From positions 1 through 64,000 of the forward strand of contig NZ_LNNB01000009.1 in the NCBI RefSeq assembly GCF_001747895.1: DNA of 64,000 nt, given 5' to 3'. Source of the DNA: Staphylococcus equorum (GTDB lineage: Bacteria; Bacillota; Bacilli; Staphylococcales; Staphylococcaceae). Both the position numbers and the translations under genes were made by a program. Under the pieces are notes generated by a model. That model did not search any database and was not told the DNA's origin. It saw nothing but the letters and a program-made list of their open reading frames with translations. Below, one piece after another: positions 61,110-64,000 of this stretch (positions within the stretch are counted from its first letter, which is position 1; the number at the start of each line of letters is the position of its first letter).

Positions 61110-62046
61110 TTTTGAAAAGCCGCTTTTTGAAATAAAAAATAAAATTGAATCATTAAAAGAATCTCAAGAAAAAAATGATGTAGATCTGCAAGAAGAAATT
61201 GATATGCTTGAAGCTTCTTTAGAGAGAGAGACTGAAAAGGTATATACAAACCTTAAACCTTGGGATCGTGTGCAATTAGCACGTTTACAAGAAAGACCTA
61301 CATCTTTAGATTACATACCTTATATATTCGACTCATTCATGGAACTCCATGGTGATAGAAATTACAGAGATGATCCTGCAATGATTGGTGGCATTGGTTA
61401 TTTGAATGGCCAAGCAGTTACTGTAGTTGGACAACAACGTGGTAAAGATACCAAAGATAATATTTATCGTAATTTTGGGATGGCCCATCCAGAAGGTTAT
61501 AGAAAAGCAATTAGATTGATGAAACAAGCAGAAAAATTCAATCGACCTATTATTACTTTTATTGATACTAAAGGTGCTTATCCAGGTAAAGCAGCAGAAG
61601 AACGTGGACAAAGTGAATCTATTGCTAGAAACTTAGTCGAAATGGCTGCGTTAACAGTACCAGTCATTTCTATTGTGATTGGTGAAGGCGGTAGTGGCGG
61701 AGCTTTAGGTTTAGGTATTACAAATCGTATATTGATGCTTGAAAATAGTACGTATTCAGTTATTTCCCCTGAAGGTGCCTCTGCACTGTTATGGAAAGAC
61801 AGCAATCTTGCAAAAATTGCTGCAGAAACAATGAAGATTACTGCTGAAGATTTACGTGAACTCAATATAGCTGATGATGTAATTAAAGAACCATTAGGTG
61901 GTGCGCATCATGATGTTGAAATTCAAGCACAAAATATCAAAAAAGGGTTTGAATATTATTTAGCAGAATTAAGTCAGTTAAATAAACAACAACTTGTTGA
62001 TGACCGATATGCTAAATTTAGAAATATTGGAACATTCCACGAATAA
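61102..62046 (+). CDS. accA: Acetyl-CoA carboxylase carboxyltransferase subunit alpha
   Basis: A 314-residue subunit. It starts with a helical segment (about 1-50), then the carboxyltransferase domain with [14 protein letters not shown] (about 76), [20 protein letters not shown] (about 154) and [13 protein letters not shown] (about 194). It works with AccD, whose gene overlaps, to form malonyl-CoA for fatty-acid synthesis. RBS AGAGGTG lies within accD. A repeat-type terminator follows. Confidence 0.95.
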   Translation: MLDFEKPLFEIKNKIESLKESQEKNDVDLQEEIDMLEASLERETEKVYTNLKPWDRVQLARLQERPTSLDYIPYIFDSFMELHGDRNYRDDPAMIGGIGYLNGQAVTVVGQQRGKDTKDNIYRNFGMAHPEGYRKAIRLMKQAEKFNRPIITFIDTKGAYPGKAAEERGQSESIARNLVEMAALTVPVISIVIGEGGSGGALGLGITNRILMLENSTYSVISPEGASALLWKDSNLAKIAAETMKITAEDLRELNIADDVIKEPLGGAHHDVEIQAQNIKKGFEYYLAELSQLNKQQLVDDRYAKFRNIGTFHE

Positions 62047-62062
62047 TAATAAATATACTAAG

Positions 62063-62110
62063 ATTAGCTGTACAGAAATTTATGACGATAGATTTCTGCA
62101 CAGCTATTTT
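62063..62110 (+). terminator. Terminator after accA, second copy of the fhs terminator repeat
   Basis: TAGCTGTACAGAAAT pairs with ATTTCTGCACAGCTA (with mismatch near the middle), followed by TTTTTTATA. It is nearly identical to 21306-21353. Confidence 0.85.
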
Positions 62111-62242
62111 TTATAGTTGTAGAGAAGGAGATTGAGTAAATGCAAACCCTTAACTTATTTAAAAAATAAATATATTGTTTAAGAAATATAATTTAAAGGT
62201 AAATATAAAAGAGTGCTCATTTCATTTTTGCCGAAAAATTAT

Positions 62243-62256
62243 AGTAAACGCTTACT
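62243..62256. promoter_or_regulatory. cre-like near-palindrome before pfkA
   Basis: AGTAAACGCTTACT is an almost perfect palindrome that fits the cre consensus except at the first and last bases. Confidence 0.45.
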
Positions 62257-62283
62257 AGTTATAATTTAATAGCTTAGATTACT

Positions 62284-62297
62284 TTAAAACGTTTACA
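62284..62297. promoter_or_regulatory. cre site before pfkA
   Basis: TTAAAACGTTTACA, read on the minus strand as TGTAAACGTTTTAA, matches the cre consensus TGNAANCGNTNNCA at all but one position, 89 bases before the pfkA start. Confidence 0.55.
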
Positions 62298-62352
62298 TTC
62301 GGCACAAAGCCTTATTTTAATGGCACCATTGTATTATTTATGGTATTTTTAG

Positions 62353-63354
<1,002 letters not shown>

Positions 63355-63374
63355 AATACTTGGAGGCATTATTA

Positions 63375-64000
63375 ATGAGAAAAACTAAAATTGTTTGTAC
63401 TATTGGACCAGCGTCAGAATCGGAAGAAATGCTTGAGAAATTAATGAAAGCTGGAATGAACGTTGCACGTTTAAACTTTTCACATGGTGATCATGCAGAA
63501 CATAAAGCAAGAATTGATTCAATTCGCAAAGTATCTAAAAAATTAGGTAAAACTGTTGCAATCTTACTAGATACTAAAGGCCCTGAAATTCGTACACATA
63601 GTATGAAAAATGGCAAAATAGAACTTGAAAAAGATACTGAAGTCATTGTAAGCATGACAGAAGTAGAAGGTACACCTGAAAAATTCTCAGTAACTTATGA
63701 TAATTTAATCAATGATGTAGAAGAAGGTTCATATATTTTATTAGATGATGGCTTAATTGAATTACAAGTTAAAAGTATCGACAAAGATAACGGCGAAGTT
63801 GTTTGTGATGTACTAAACACTGGCGAATTAAGCAACAAAAAAGGTGTTAACTTACCTGGCGTTAAAGTAAGTTTACCTGGTATCACTGATAAAGATGCTG
63901 AAGATATTAATTTCGGTATTAGCGAAGGCGTTGATTTTATCGCAGCTAGTTTCGTACGTCGTCCAAGTGATGTACTAGATATCCGTAAATTACTAGAAGC
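63375..64000 (+). CDS. pyk: Pyruvate kinase, 5' part (runs off the window)
   Basis: The first 208 codons of pyruvate kinase. It begins [20 protein letters not shown], with [12 protein letters not shown] (about 29), [11 protein letters not shown] (about 69) and [17 protein letters not shown] (about 157). It converts PEP and ADP to pyruvate and ATP. RBS TTGGAGG precedes ATG 63375. The frame is still open at the right edge; the C-terminal and any PEP-utiliser domain are outside. Confidence 0.95.
   Translation, partial: MRKTKIVCTIGPASESEEMLEKLMKAGMNVARLNFSHGDHAEHKARIDSIRKVSKKLGKTVAILLDTKGPEIRTHSMKNGKIELEKDTEVIVSMTEVEGTPEKFSVTYDNLINDVEEGSYILLDDGLIELQVKSIDKDNGEVVCDVLNTGELSNKKGVNLPGVKVSLPGITDKDAEDINFGISEGVDFIAASFVRRPSDVLDIRKLLE

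Noticed and set aside
63695..63886. Minus-strand open frame inside pyk
   Set aside because: Antisense to the conserved pyruvate kinase frame, no ribosome site.

Overview
The window is a low-GC Firmicute chromosome segment whose gene content and order are those of Staphylococcus (tyrS-htrA-nagE-serA block, ezrA-iscS-thiI, ackA-usp-ald, accDA-pfkA-pyk). Proteins and order also match the Bacillus subtilis yto/ytp-murC-ytxGH-aroA-ccpA-acu-acsA and ytoI-nrnA-dnaE-malic enzyme-acc-pfk-pyk blocks. A speG acetyltransferase, a cutC gene and a secreted phytase/esterase-like protein make a coagulase-negative species (for example the S. saprophyticus/xylosus/cohnii group) more likely than S. aureus, but the species is an inference. 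Almost everything is ordinary core genome. I see no CRISPR array, prophage, tRNA or rRNA gene, and no obviously novel multi-gene system.

Layout. 1-531 holds a dead IS1182-type transposase remnant. 532-3331 carries a lactonase-like hydrolase, a PepSY-like membrane protein on the minus strand, an M42 aminopeptidase and a thioredoxin. 3461-12207 is a plus-strand run ytpQ-ytpR-sftA-murC-ytxG-ytxH, covering DNA translocation at division and peptidoglycan precursor synthesis. 12208-15499 has aroA (DAHP synthase) with a structured leader, and ccpA. 15544-21271 is the acetate/one-carbon block: acuC and acuA diverging from acsA across a good cre site, then fhs. 21387-28075 has a GT51 transglycosylase, T-box-controlled tyrS, an HtrA protease, a PlsC-like acyltransferase and a PTS transporter.

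28283-35833 has a HAD hydrolase, a CodY-box-preceded serine operon (aminotransferase + serA), an OsmC protein, a frameshifted glycerophosphodiesterase, speG, rpsD with its leader, and a free-methionine sulfoxide reductase. 36063-46094 has ezrA, iscS-thiI, a TSUP transporter, sppA, an RDD protein, tpx, ytxK and ackA. 46228-52956 has the phytase-like secreted protein, two universal stress proteins, ald, cutC-pepQ and a metallo-hydrolase. 53185-64000 has ytoI-nrnA-dnaE, malic enzyme, accD-accA, pfkA and the 5' part of pyk, which runs off the window.

How it fits together. The main theme is carbon overflow and its control. CcpA is encoded here, and cre-like sites sit before acsA/acuA, fhs, the PTS gene, ald and pfkA. 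AckA, AcsA, AcuA and AcuC handle acetate production, re-use and AcsA (de)acetylation. The parts most worth a second look are non-coding: a multi-hairpin aroA leader, a 17-bp palindrome before the ytxH-like gene, a dispersed terminator repeat found after both fhs and accA, a promoter embedded in a terminator before ytxK, and a poly-A frameshift in the glycerophosphodiesterase.
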